DNA from: Oscillospiraceae bacterium
GTDB taxonomy: Bacteria; Bacillota; Clostridia; Oscillospirales; Acutalibacteraceae
Assembly: GCA_910574935.1 (NCBI GenBank)
Contig: CAJTCU010000001.1
Coordinates: 310,001-374,000, forward strand
Direction: 5' to 3'
Length of the DNA: 64,000 nucleotides
The notes beneath the pieces are model-generated. The model had not been told where the DNA came from, did no database searches, and saw only the letters and a program-made list of their open reading frames with translations. The position numbers and the translations under genes were made by a program. Position 1 is the stretch's first letter. Every line of letters begins with the position of its first letter. This document shows, piece by piece, positions 1 to 8,726 of the stretch.

Positions 1-3
1 CTC

Positions 4-25
4 AAAAAGTACGCGCGTACTTTTT
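4..25. terminator. Perfect palindrome, bidirectional terminator
   Basis: Arms AAAAAGTACGC and GCGTACTTTTT are perfectly complementary over 11 bp and abut directly, giving A-run and T-run flanks on both strands. It sits 33 bp downstream of the Gfo/Idh stop codon on the minus strand, so it most likely ends the pgi-oxidoreductase transcript. Confidence 0.75.
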
Positions 26-58
26 GCCTCAATTGCCTCGGAACCCCCCGGAAAAGAA

Positions 59-1129
59 TTACAGTTCCACCGTGCGGCCCGTTTCGCTGGCCTCCAGAAT
101 TTTGTCCAGAATCTCTTGGATATACAGCGCCCGTTCAAAGTTGCGGTCCGGCTGGCGGCCGGTTTTCACGCACTCTATAAATTCCTTAATCTCGGCGTTA
201 AACCAGGGCTTCGTCACCAGCTCTTCTGGCACCGGCACGGTCTCTGTACCCCCTGCGTAGCCGCCCTCCTGGTCTTTAAACCACACCTCTACCTGGCTGG
301 GCTGGTCGTCCCGGAACAGCATCATGCCGCCCTCTCCGTACACCTCGATGGTGTGCCTGCATACCCCTAAGCGGCTGGCCACAAAGGACGCTAAGGCGCC
401 GCTTTCAAACCGCAGGTTAAAGGCCGCGCTGTCGTCGTTGGTCACCGGACCCATGCCCGCTCCGAAAATTTGCTCCCGCTGGGGGATGGTACAGCTGAGA
501 AAGCCCTGCACTGCCCGCACCTTTCCGCTGGCTCCGCCCAGGACCCAGTCGCACAGGTCAATCATGTGGCAGCCAAAGTCCGCCAGGGCCCCTGTGCCAG
601 AAAGGTCCTTCTGCATCCGCCACTCCAGCTTCACCGCGGGGTTGGCTATGCGGCAGCCCCCCAGGGTCTCCCGCCAGGTGTGGATCTTTCCCAGCCGGCC
701 CGCGTCAATCTGCTCCTTCATCCAGCGTACTGCCGGAATGCCCCGGTAGCTAAAGCCAATCATCTTCACCCGGTCTGTGCATTTACCATAGCGCACCGCC
801 TGGGCGCAGGTCCCGGCGTCGGTACTAAGGGGCTTCTCGCACAAAACGTGCTTGCCCTTTTCCAGCGCCCGAACCACCAGGGGCACGTGGGCATAGTTGG
901 GCACACAGATGCTCACTGCGTCCACCTGGTCCAAAAGCTCGTCAAAGGTGCCGCAGATCGTCACGTCCAGGTCCCTCTCCTTTGCCCACTGATCCGCCCG
1001 GCCGGGGACGATGTCGTACAGTGCCACCAGCTGGCAGTCCTCCCCGCAGGCGCGGTAGCCGTTGACATGGCTATTGGCAATTCCCACCGTGTAGCCGGTA
1101 CCGGCAATTCCAACCTTGATCTTCTCCAT
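59..1129 (-). CDS. Gfo/Idh/MocA family NAD(P)-dependent oxidoreductase
   Basis: A 356-residue protein with the family layout. The N-terminal Rossmann fold starts with a glycine-rich nucleotide loop (GIAGTGYTVG, residues 8-17), and the conserved EKP motif is at 98-100 (CEKPLS). The C-terminal alpha/beta substrate domain includes GCHMIDL, which carries the usual catalytic His region. Family members oxidise or reduce sugars and inositols in the cytoplasm; the substrate cannot be read from sequence. ATG at 1129 has GGAGGG six bases upstream. It follows the glucose-6-phosphate isomerase stop by 34 bp, so the two are probably co-transcribed and may act in hexose or polyol metabolism. Confidence 0.9.
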   Translation of the reverse strand: MEKIKVGIAGTGYTVGIANSHVNGYRACGEDCQLVALYDIVPGRADQWAKERDLDVTICGTFDELLDQVDAVSICVPNYAHVPLVVRALEKGKHVLCEKPLSTDAGTCAQAVRYGKCTDRVKMIGFSYRGIPAVRWMKEQIDAGRLGKIHTWRETLGGCRIANPAVKLEWRMQKDLSGTGALADFGCHMIDLCDWVLGGASGKVRAVQGFLSCTIPQREQIFGAGMGPVTNDDSAAFNLRFESGALASFVASRLGVCRHTIEVYGEGGMMLFRDDQPSQVEVWFKDQEGGYAGGTETVPVPEELVTKPWFNAEIKEFIECVKTGRQPDRNFERALYIQEILDKILEASETGRTVEL

Positions 1130-1163
1130 GATTTACCCTCCATCGGTCTTTATTTAAAAATTT

Positions 1164-2462
1164 TTATTTTATCAGCACAGGCTGTGTATTCCCTAAAAGC
1201 CGATGCATCTCTGTCTTATAGTTCTCCACCCCCGGCTGGTCAAAAGGGTCTACCCCCAGAATCACCGAGGAATAATAACAGGCCAGCAGGAAAAAGTACA
1301 GCAGCTCTCCCAGGTGGAAAGCGTCCAGCCTTTCTACTTCCAGCACCATGCAGGGCACCCCGCCCTGGCTGTGGGCCTTCAGCGTGGCCTGGTAGGCGCA
1401 CTCGTTGATCTCATGAAACGTCTTTCCGTCTAAGTAATCAAAGCCGTCCCAGAGCTCAGGCTCTCTGTCCACCTCCCGGTCCGCCGGCGGGTTTTTTATG
1501 TGGAGAAAGGTCTCCAGCATCTGCCGCCGGCCCTGCTGTAAATATTGTCCTACAGAATGCAGGTCCTCTGTAAAAGAGCATACTGCTGGAAAAAGCCCTG
1601 TGCCCTTTTTTCCCTCGCTTTCGGCAAAAAGCTGTCTCCACCACCTGCCCAAGGCCTCCAGCTGGGGCTCGAAGAAGGAGAGCACCTCAATGCCCAGGCC
1701 CTTTTCCATCAGTGCGTTCCGGGCCAAAGCATAGCGCTTGGCGTCCTCCCTCAAAGGCCCGCCGGAAAGATAATCCCGCTGGGCTTGGGCCGCTCCCTCA
1801 ACGAGCTGGTCCACGTCAATTCCCGCCACTGCCGCAGGCAGCAGCCCCACTGGGGTAAATACCGAGTACCGCCCCCCCACATCCTGGGGAAAAGGCAGAA
1901 ACCGGTATCCCTTCTCTTGACTAAGCCGGTGCAGCTCGCCGTCCTCCACGGTGGGGGTGGTGATAATCCGCCGGGCCGCCTCCTCTGGCGAATACCTGCT
2001 TTCCATATAGTGGCGCAGCATCCGGAAGCTTAGCCCAGGCTCTAGGGTCTTGAAATTTTTGGCAATCACGTTTATGTACACGGACCGGTTCCCAATACGC
2101 CGGATCAGGTTTTCATAGTAAGCGGCGGAGAGATTCAGGGCCGCATAGAGAATTTCCGGCCCGCCGGGGGAAGCCACATCCTGAGGACAAAGGGCCTCAA
2201 TAACCGCCCGGGCCCCCTGATTGGAGCCGCCCAATCCCACCACTACAAACACCTGGGCGTTTTCACGGATCTCTTTCGCCAGCGCTTTCACCTGCTGCCG
2301 GATGGCTGGCCCAGCCCAGTCCTCGGTATGAATCCAGCCCAGCATCTCGCTGCCAAACGTGTTTTTATCCACGGTTACCAGGGCCTGCCGGTGCCGCTGG
2401 GCGCTGGCCAAATACTCCTGCTCTGTCAAATAGCTTTCTATATGTTTTACGCAAAGTTTCAT
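1164..2462 (-). CDS. pgi: Glucose-6-phosphate isomerase
   Basis: Interconverts glucose 6-phosphate and fructose 6-phosphate in glycolysis and gluconeogenesis. At 432 residues it matches the short Firmicutes/archaeal-length bacterial type. It contains the SIS-fold phosphate-binding segment VVGLGGSNQGARAV, the PGI signature GGRYSVFTPVGLLPAA, and the C-terminal FDQPGVENYK carrying the family lysine. The open frame extends 23 codons further upstream, but ATG at 2462 is the better start because GGAGAG lies just before it. It is first in a two-gene minus-strand unit with the oxidoreductase and follows a near-consensus sigma-A promoter. Confidence 0.95.
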   Translation of the reverse strand: MKLCVKHIESYLTEQEYLASAQRHRQALVTVDKNTFGSEMLGWIHTEDWAGPAIRQQVKALAKEIRENAQVFVVVGLGGSNQGARAVIEALCPQDVASPGGPEILYAALNLSAAYYENLIRRIGNRSVYINVIAKNFKTLEPGLSFRMLRHYMESRYSPEEAARRIITTPTVEDGELHRLSQEKGYRFLPFPQDVGGRYSVFTPVGLLPAAVAGIDVDQLVEGAAQAQRDYLSGGPLREDAKRYALARNALMEKGLGIEVLSFFEPQLEALGRWWRQLFAESEGKKGTGLFPAVCSFTEDLHSVGQYLQQGRRQMLETFLHIKNPPADREVDREPELWDGFDYLDGKTFHEINECAYQATLKAHSQGGVPCMVLEVERLDAFHLGELLYFFLLACYYSSVILGVDPFDQPGVENYKTEMHRLLGNTQPVLIK

Positions 2463-2564
2463 AGTCACTCTCCTGTTCTGTTCTAAAAAGCACACCACCT
2501 GTCGGCCTGCTGGGGGCCCGCCGGAATTCAATTAATTAATCTTATTAAATTATTTCTTTCCTAA

Positions 2565-2593
2565 ATAATATACATATACGGGTTGTTTGTCAA
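2565..2593 (-). promoter_or_regulatory. Sigma-A type promoter for pgi unit
   Basis: On the minus strand a TTGACA -35 box (2588-2593) is followed after 17 bp by TATTAT (2565-2570). The boxes lie about 100 bp upstream of the pgi start in an AT-rich stretch. Confidence 0.65.
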
Positions 2594-2735
2594 CATATTT
2601 TTGCTTTTTTCTTTTTGCATGACTTTTTTGTTAAATTATTGTTTAAAATGACGGAGATCTTTTTTAAATTATTTTCGCTAATTTGCACCCTCAAAACCCA
2701 TCTCCTCTTTGGGGAGGCCTGTGGCCATCTTCTCC

Positions 2736-2883
2736 AGGACTTGTTCAAAAATTTCGGAAATCAGGCCTTATTGCCCAGAAATGGCGAATTTCAGGGAGAA
2801 AGCCAGAAGTTGTAGCTGATTTTCCATGTGGAAAGCAGCCTCTTTTGGGCAATAAGACGGCGCTTTGATTTTTTGCGAGCCCT
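2736..2883. repeat. MITE-like repeat, diverged copy
   Basis: A 148-bp noncoding segment that aligns along its length with the 165-bp element at 25693-25857. Shared parts include GGAAAT, CCAGAA, the TTTC...GGAGAAA block and GCCTCTT. Terminal inverted repeats are degraded (AGGACTTGTTCAAAA left, GCGAGCCCT right). It retains an internal inverted repeat CTTATTGCCCA / TGGGCAATAAG that would fold into a long hairpin. No coding potential. Interpreted as an old copy of the same non-autonomous element. Confidence 0.55.
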
Positions 2884-2980
2884 AATACTGTTTCGGTCCG
2901 CCAATTGTTTTCATACCCTTGAAGCAAAAGGGAGGTTTGGCGCTTGCCGTTTGTTATCCTCCTTTTTTTAAAAAAAAATA

Positions 2981-3023
2981 AAAAGGCCCCTTCCGCAATC
3001 TCTCGCTTGGAAGGGTACCTTTT
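2981..3023 (-). terminator. Terminator-like hairpin downstream of MBL gene
   Basis: AAAAGG-CC-CCTTCC pairs with GGAAGG-GTA-CCTTTT around a 14-base loop, and the minus strand continues into a long T-run. It is the first plausible stop signal for the MBL gene ending at 3301. Nothing else is visible between 3024 and 3300, nor between 2594 and 2735. Confidence 0.45.
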
Positions 3024-3300
3024 GCCGCCTTACTGTGCCCAAAAGACGCCGAGGGCCGCTTGGAGCGCCTCTGGGATATAGCGCTTTTAGGAAGCCACAT
3101 ATGTGGGCCTGAACCAGCACCAGTAAGCATTCATCGATTATTTTTATCTCCACATTCTCCCCGCACCATTCCGCCGCAATTTGCCTTCACCATCCACTCC
3201 CTTTCCCTTCCCTAAAGGTTTTCCTAATCGCGCATCCTTATCCGCCGCCAGAACCCAACTTTTTTACTCAGACAGTGGTAGTGTAGCAGCGGATCAACTT

Positions 3301-4152
3301 TTATAGCAAGTCCTTTTTCCAAATACGGTTCTTGGCATATGCGATATTTGCCACGCCGCCATCCAGCCGTTCAAAACGTTCATTCTTACCTTTGGCATAC
3401 CAGCAGGGGCGGTTTCCAACGCCCACCGCCTCAATTGCGTCATCTGTTCCAGCCATTATCTCGTCACAGAGGCGAATGGCGTCTTCGATAATGGTTTTCT
3501 TTTCCGGTTGACTGCCGTGGCCGCCCCACAGCAGCTCGAAATGATTCTGAAAACTTTGGAAATGCAGTAAACTCTCCTTGTAGCGCTCAATAGAAGTAGA
3601 AAACTTCGTGAACAGCAACGTGTTCCGGTTGCAGGCATCGCCGGAATACACAACACCCCTTCCACGGTCAAGAAAAACCACTGTTCCCCTGGTATGGCCA
3701 GGAACAGAAATTGTCTCTATCTGAACGCCGCCTAGGTCAAACATGCCGCCATCCTTCAATGGTAAAGTTTTGATTGGCCCGGGTACCGTCACATCATCCA
3801 GGCGGGGTTCTGTCGGCAGCGGCGCAAACATGGCTCCGTTTTTGGCAAATCCCAGGCGCATTTCACGGTCAGAGTGCTCATACAGCAGGAGAATATCCGC
3901 TGGGTCAATATAGACCTCTCCATACTCAAAGTCCGCACCAATATGGTCCACATGACCATGGGTATTCACCAGCGTTACAGGCAGGTCAGTCAACTCTCGC
4001 ACAAAAGCTTTCAGACTGCCTACACCGGCCAGCCCGTCAATGAGCAGGGCTTTCTCGCTCCCCTCCACTAAGTAGCATTGCTCTCCGCCCAGGCCGGCAA
4101 TCCGTGTTACATTGTCATAAATTTTATCCGCTCTAAAAAATTTGGACTCCAT
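3301..4152 (-). CDS. MBL-fold metallo-hydrolase (paralogue 1)
   Basis: A 283-residue metallo-beta-lactamase-fold protein with the metal motif THGHVDH (H65, H67, D69, H70) and further ligands in PGHTRG and YSGDACN. This predicts a cytoplasmic dinuclear-metal hydrolase; the substrate is unknown. ATG at 4152 has AAGGAGG about nine bases upstream. A second copy at 41692-42540 is nearly identical over its whole length, including the unusual C-terminal DGGVANIAYAKNRIWKKDL. That copy lies in an att-adjacent operon, whereas this one stands alone beside a recombinase remnant, suggesting both arrived with related elements. Confidence 0.85.
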   Translation of the reverse strand: MESKFFRADKIYDNVTRIAGLGGEQCYLVEGSEKALLIDGLAGVGSLKAFVRELTDLPVTLVNTHGHVDHIGADFEYGEVYIDPADILLLYEHSDREMRLGFAKNGAMFAPLPTEPRLDDVTVPGPIKTLPLKDGGMFDLGGVQIETISVPGHTRGTVVFLDRGRGVVYSGDACNRNTLLFTKFSTSIERYKESLLHFQSFQNHFELLWGGHGSQPEKKTIIEDAIRLCDEIMAGTDDAIEAVGVGNRPCWYAKGKNERFERLDGGVANIAYAKNRIWKKDLL

Positions 4153-4283
4153 CTCGATATTCCTCCTTGATTTTCTTTGTGTCTATGCGTCAGGCCCGCT
4201 TGCATCCATTTCAAGCGAACAGAAAATTTCACTAAACGTAGTGTAGCATGAACCCGCCGCTTATTCAACTGTTATAGCGACAA

Positions 4284-4436
4284 TTAAGAGACCGATTTGC
4301 CTCCCTGGTGGCGTGGACGTAGATGGTTCATAGTCGTGTTGACATCCGAGTGTCCCAACAGCTCCTGCACATCCTTGGGGGCCGTGCCGTAGGAGAGAAG
4401 ATGGCAGGCTCTATTGGAACAATAGGCGGTTCTGAA
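4284..4436 (-). pseudogene. Tyrosine recombinase C-terminal remnant
   Basis: About 50 codons read AYCSNRACHLLSYG, then KDVQELLGHSDVNTTMNHL and a stop. This is the integrase C-terminal segment with the second conserved His in LGHSD. The region expected to hold the catalytic Tyr (normally Y-x-H after STTMN) reads MNHLRP, so the nucleophile is lost. No N-terminal part is present. Confidence 0.7.
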
Positions 4437-4591
4437 AAAGCAGAATCATCTGGCTCCATATTCCCATCAGGCAATTTACTGTCAGGAGCAGGAGCCAAAT
4501 GATCCCTATTATAAAGCGCCCCGCATACCATAAGGACGATCATCAGAGCCAGCAGAAGGAAGATCACACCGCGCAAAGCATAGGCGATCAT
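4328..4591 (-). pseudogene. Truncated membrane-anchored protein, fused to recombinase debris
   Basis: From ATG 4591 the frame encodes one strongly hydrophobic helix (residues 3-25, FLLLALMIVLMVCGALY) and a Pro/Asp-rich extracytoplasmic stretch. It then runs in the wrong frame through the recombinase remnant. The frame is open further upstream, to the stop of the fusion permease at 4649, with Lys/Arg-rich codons (KKRGRR) that fit a cytoplasmic start of a membrane anchor. It looks like the 5' end of a secreted or membrane protein cut by element insertion or excision. Function not recognised. Confidence 0.4.
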
Positions 4592-4648
4592 CAGCCTTCT
4601 GCCGCGTTTTTTGCCTTGCTCTGACGGATGCTTGGCGCTCCCGTACCG

Positions 4649-6643
4649 TCACGGTTCAAAAACCACCTCCTTTCCGTCCGATTTTAGAATCATGGCAACT
4701 TTCTCACCGTCATAACCAACAGACAGGGCCGGGTCATTTGAAATCTTCAGACTGCGGGCGCCATCTCTGCCGCATAGATAAACGCAGTCGGAATCCATGC
4801 GGTTGATAAAGTACAGCCCCTGCTCGGTCAGGCAGAAGTCAGAGGCAACCACATTCTGAAACGGTCTTTCTTTGTGGGTTTTGCTGTCATACGCTGTCAG
4901 CAGAGAATTTTCGTTGATGAAATAGATCGTCCGCCCATCAAACGCTATATTCCCCCTGGTGGGGATGTCCAGCACTTGCGTTCGCTGGATCGTCCTGCTC
5001 ACTTCCGTAATCCCATCGTTCGTAATGAAAAAAAGACTGTCGTTGTTTAAGAAAAAGCCATAGCAGTATTGCAGAAACATCCAGGTATCCCCCACGGTAT
5101 AGTCAATTCCTAGCAGAGATTGCCCGCTGTCCGTTATTTTCTCAAAAATAACCTGTTCCTCAAAGGTTTCTGTATCAAGCTGGACAATGGACACCTGGGT
5201 GGCTGTGCTGTTATAGCTGCCGACCCGATCCACATACTGTTCTGTGCGGGAGGCCATATAATAAATGTACGGGGCATCCATATAGACGGCTTTGACAGAT
5301 TCCTCATCTGAAAAGGCCCCGAACAGCGGAGAAAGAGCCAAATCCGTCAAAGCGCCGGTTGCCCGGTTTTCCAGCGCGTAGGTCCGTGTCTGGTCATCAT
5401 AGATCACACTGTAAGTCACACTTTGCGAAGATGTATTGAATATCCCGTTTGCGGATTCTTTGTCAGAGCAGCCGGACAGCGAGAGCAACACCAGCAGGCA
5501 AAGCGCGGCAACCCCGCAGCCTCTGACGGGCTTTCTTCCAGACTGCCAGCAGTTTGTGTTTTGCCGCAGGACCCACCATACCATAAAGGCGCAGCACACC
5601 GCGGACAGGCCGAGCAGGGCCAGAAGCTCCTGGGGGGAGCGCTCCGAAAAAGTCACGATGGCTTCTCCTGTCAGCGAATCCTCTACGGAGGAAGCCCCCT
5701 CCAGAAAGCCGGTTGCCAGCAGGAACGGCAGGGGCAGCGGCAAGCGGTAGCAAATCTGCCGGGACAGGCCGATGTACGGTATCAAGGTGGACGCCACTCC
5801 GATCACCACCGTCAAAGCATATTTCTTCACCAAAACGGAGGTAAAGAGCAGCAGGGCGGCAAGATATACCGAGCCAAAACAGCGCAGAACGGTCAGAATT
5901 AGATACGCCGCCAGCAAAGAGATATTTTTTGTACTGCCCCCGAAACTGGCGATACTCTGAACAGGGTACTCCCCGTGGGGCAGGCCATATTTTATTCCGA
6001 AGAAAGCAAAGCGAATCAGGGCCAGCCCTCCGCAGAGAGCGAACACGGCGCAGAGGGTCATCACAACTTTGCTTCTGGCGCTCTTGCGGCTCTGGGTCGC
6101 CGTCCGCAAAAGCGCGTCCATCTGGCAGCTATACTCCGAGCAAAAAACCGTAACTGCCAAAATCAAAATAACCAGGAACAGCGGAAAATCCAGCGTTTGG
6201 GCGGAAAACAGCCCCGCCCAGCCGTTTGTGTTCAAAAAGTAACGATTGCCGGTGTTCTCGCAGATATATAAATATTGCTGATACACCGCTTCAAAACCAT
6301 GCTCATGGGCCAAGACCGTGCCCGCCTCCGCAGTCTGCCGCTCATACTGTTCCGCTGTGATCTGACCGCTGTAATAGCTTTCCTGGGACCCGGAGCGGGC
6401 ATAGCGGGCCTCTGTAATGGCCTGGGCCTCCTGCTCCAGCCAAGCGGCTTTTTCCTCTGTGCAGGCCCCGTCCAGCCGTTCCAGATACCACTCGTATTCC
6501 TCACGGTATTCTTCCATCGCGCGATTCTGCGGCCTGTCGGCTGCGGCCAGCCAAACTGTACTGACCAGGAGCGCGGCCAGGATATAGCATAGGCCCCGCT
6601 GGTAAATCATCAGTTTTTTCCATTCATAAAAGAAAACACTCAT
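4649..6643 (-). CDS. ABC-2 type permease fused to lipoprotein-like sensor domain
   Basis: 664 residues. The N-terminal half (1-360) has the ABC-2 permease pattern: one helix near 19-35, a large Glu-rich external loop (36-150), then five or six helices. Residues 370-392 look like a complete lipoprotein signal peptide (RKPVRG, hydrophobic core, LSGC at 389-392). They are followed by a Tyr/Asp-rich repetitive domain resembling DUF5050-type beta-propellers. No alternative start lies just before the lipobox, so the parts are one frame. Start ATG 6643 overlaps the preceding permease stop by 4 bp (ATGA), indicating translational coupling. It probably forms the membrane part of the ABC transporter with the 406-residue permease. 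Open question: whether the internal lipobox is processed. Confidence 0.75.
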   Translation of the reverse strand: MSVFFYEWKKLMIYQRGLCYILAALLVSTVWLAAADRPQNRAMEEYREEYEWYLERLDGACTEEKAAWLEQEAQAITEARYARSGSQESYYSGQITAEQYERQTAEAGTVLAHEHGFEAVYQQYLYICENTGNRYFLNTNGWAGLFSAQTLDFPLFLVILILAVTVFCSEYSCQMDALLRTATQSRKSARSKVVMTLCAVFALCGGLALIRFAFFGIKYGLPHGEYPVQSIASFGGSTKNISLLAAYLILTVLRCFGSVYLAALLLFTSVLVKKYALTVVIGVASTLIPYIGLSRQICYRLPLPLPFLLATGFLEGASSVEDSLTGEAIVTFSERSPQELLALLGLSAVCCAFMVWWVLRQNTNCWQSGRKPVRGCGVAALCLLVLLSLSGCSDKESANGIFNTSSQSVTYSVIYDDQTRTYALENRATGALTDLALSPLFGAFSDEESVKAVYMDAPYIYYMASRTEQYVDRVGSYNSTATQVSIVQLDTETFEEQVIFEKITDSGQSLLGIDYTVGDTWMFLQYCYGFFLNNDSLFFITNDGITEVSRTIQRTQVLDIPTRGNIAFDGRTIYFINENSLLTAYDSKTHKERPFQNVVASDFCLTEQGLYFINRMDSDCVYLCGRDGARSLKISNDPALSVGYDGEKVAMILKSDGKEVVFEP

Positions 6644-7860
6644 TTTGCCCTCCGAACACAGCGGTGACCGTTTTCCGCTGACAGAAAATAGATTGCAGCT
6701 ACAAGCACAAGGCCCGCGATCAGAGCAAACCATATTGCGGCCTGCCAAGTCAGGACGGGGAATCCGCCCAGGTTTATAAACTCCGTTTTGCCCAGAAGAA
6801 TACGGTTTGTCAGCAGAGAATACGGGTTCAGCACCTTTGTCCAGAAAAAATTGGAATAGGCGCAGGCAGCTCCGCTGACAATCAGCGCCATACAGAGGGC
6901 AAAATTGATGACAAAGGGGAGCAGGGCATTTTTCCAGAACATTGAAACCAACAGCCAGAGCATCCCCATCACCCATGCGCCGGCGCATTTGAGCGCCGCA
7001 GACAGGAGGACATATTGAAAAATACTGAGATTGACGGATGCCTCCGCAAAGTTTGGAATTGCGAATACCGGCAGGGCCAGCCCTTCCAAAGTCTGAAAAG
7101 AGGCCGCAAAGCCAATCAGGTCAAGGAGAGAAAACCACAGCGAGGTCAGGAGTAGAAACAGGGTGGCCGCAATGATTTTCGCCAGGGCTGTTTTTCTGCC
7201 GCCGCCCGGACTTACCAGCAGCAGCATATCCATCTGCGTTTCCCGCTCGCTCACAAAGGTTCCGATGATCCCATAGAGACAGAGCAGAAGGGTCAAGACA
7301 ATGGAAAAATCATAGTTCAGATAGTAATTGCACATTTCCCGGTAGGCAAAATCGGGGATGGTGCGGCCAGCATAAAGGTTATAGATCGCGCCGCTCTCCC
7401 TCTGCTGATAGACCGCTCCTCGTTCCCCATAGAGCGCGGCGCTTTGCCGCGCTCTATTTGCCACTTGATCCGACCGGCCTCTGTACTCATAGAAATACTG
7501 CATCGGCTGCACAAAATACTTGTCCAGCAGGTTCCTGTCGCTATACAGGTTCCCGGTCATGGTGTTGGGGTCATCGGTGGCTGTGCTTGCGGTCATATCC
7601 GATGTGGCCTCCACAAGAGGCTGATAAACCGCAAGCAGGCGTTCGATCTTCTCCGGGGTGATTTCCCCCTGGTATTCCTCATAGAGCTGCCAATGAAGCG
7701 TGTGCCAGCGACCCTCTCCGTTCCCATCCGTCAGATAGGAATAGGATTTGTATTCGCCATAGATTTTGAACAGGTTGGCAAGGCTGAACACCACAAAGAG
7801 CGCCAAAATGGAACGTTTACAGAACTGCTTGATAAACTCATACCGTATCAGACGTATCAT
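6640..7860 (-). CDS. ABC-2 type transporter permease
   Basis: 406 residues starting MIRLIRYEF. One helix near 14-30 is followed by a long external loop (about 31-150), then five helices, the usual plan for permeases of export or immunity ABC systems. The frame extends upstream, but ATG 7860 has a GGGGGAG ribosome site and family-like length. It begins 23 bp inside the end of the ATPase gene and its own stop overlaps the next permease start, so the three transporter genes are coupled. Expected partners are the ATPase and the permease/lipoprotein fusion; the substrate may be a peptide antibiotic or envelope component. Confidence 0.85.
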   Translation of the reverse strand: MIRLIRYEFIKQFCKRSILALFVVFSLANLFKIYGEYKSYSYLTDGNGEGRWHTLHWQLYEEYQGEITPEKIERLLAVYQPLVEATSDMTASTATDDPNTMTGNLYSDRNLLDKYFVQPMQYFYEYRGRSDQVANRARQSAALYGERGAVYQQRESGAIYNLYAGRTIPDFAYREMCNYYLNYDFSIVLTLLLCLYGIIGTFVSERETQMDMLLLVSPGGGRKTALAKIIAATLFLLLTSLWFSLLDLIGFAASFQTLEGLALPVFAIPNFAEASVNLSIFQYVLLSAALKCAGAWVMGMLWLLVSMFWKNALLPFVINFALCMALIVSGAACAYSNFFWTKVLNPYSLLTNRILLGKTEFINLGGFPVLTWQAAIWFALIAGLVLVAAIYFLSAENGHRCVRRAK

Positions 7861-8725
7861 GGCGCTCCCCCCTGCAATAGTACAAGAACACATCCTCCAG
7901 GTTGGGCTGAACAGGTTGTGCGCTCTTAATTGGACATCCATCCTCAACAATGCGAAGGGCAAACTGTCCGCCCTCCTGCTTCATGTTGCTGACGCAGTAC
8001 ATATCGGTCAGCAGCACGGCATCCTCGGCCCCGGCGGTTACATTCCATACCTTGCCCTCAATGTTCTGCTCCAGCGCGGCGGGTGTTCCCTGCATGAGAA
8101 GCGTCCCCTGTTTCAGCAGCAGGATCTCCCGCGCGATGCACTCAACATCTGAAACAATGTGGGTTGCCAGCAGGATCGTCCGGCCCTGGGCAAACCGGGA
8201 GATCAGGTTCCGAAACCGTATCCGTTCGCTGGGGTCAAGACCGGCGGTAGGCTCGTCCAGAATCAGAATTTTAGGGTCGGACAGCATGGCCTGTACGATA
8301 CCGACGCGCTGGCGCATACCGCCGGAGAGCGCGCCGATTTTCTTGTCCTGTGCGTCCGTCAGGTTTACCGTGGCAAGCAGCTCCGAAACCCGGTCCTGCC
8401 CTTCGTGGGCGGGAATGTCTTTCAGCGCACACATATAGAACAGAAAATCCTTGACGGTAAAATCCCGGTAGAAGATAGGATACTGCGGCATATAGCCGAT
8501 TTGGGACAGGAACGCTTTGCCCAGCGTCCTCACATCCTGGCCGTCCACCCGGATCGTGCCGCTGTCGCCGCGCAGGATGCCCACAAAGGTATTGATGAGC
8601 GTGGTCTTTCCGGCCCCGTTTTCGCCCAGCAGGCCGTACACGCCCTCGCTCAAGACAGCGGTAAAGTTTTTCAGCGCATACTTGCTTTTGTATTGCTTCG
8701 ATACGCTTTCAAATGTGATTTCCAT
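7838..8725 (-). CDS. ABC transporter ATP-binding protein
   Basis: 295 residues with Walker A GENGAGKT (34-41), Q-loop GYMPQYP, signature LSGGMRQR, Walker B ILILDEPTAGLD and switch His in LLATHIVSD. The DrrA/BcrA-like C-terminal extension is present. It powers the adjacent ABC-2 permeases from the cytoplasmic face. ATG 8725 has GGAG eight bases upstream and starts 1 bp after the lipoprotein stop codon. Longer upstream frames would overlap the lipoprotein gene and are not supported. Confidence 0.95.
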   Translation of the reverse strand: MEITFESVSKQYKSKYALKNFTAVLSEGVYGLLGENGAGKTTLINTFVGILRGDSGTIRVDGQDVRTLGKAFLSQIGYMPQYPIFYRDFTVKDFLFYMCALKDIPAHEGQDRVSELLATVNLTDAQDKKIGALSGGMRQRVGIVQAMLSDPKILILDEPTAGLDPSERIRFRNLISRFAQGRTILLATHIVSDVECIAREILLLKQGTLLMQGTPAALEQNIEGKVWNVTAGAEDAVLLTDMYCVSNMKQEGGQFALRIVEDGCPIKSAQPVQPNLEDVFLYYCRGERHDTSDTV

Positions 8726-8726
8726 G

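Noticed and set aside
470-1408. 312-codon plus-strand frame
   Set aside because: Antisense to the Gfo/Idh and pgi genes; no ribosome site, composition of a shadow frame.
2615-2927. Short frames in the pgi upstream region
   Set aside because: They cross the MITE-like repeat and promoter; no ribosome sites.
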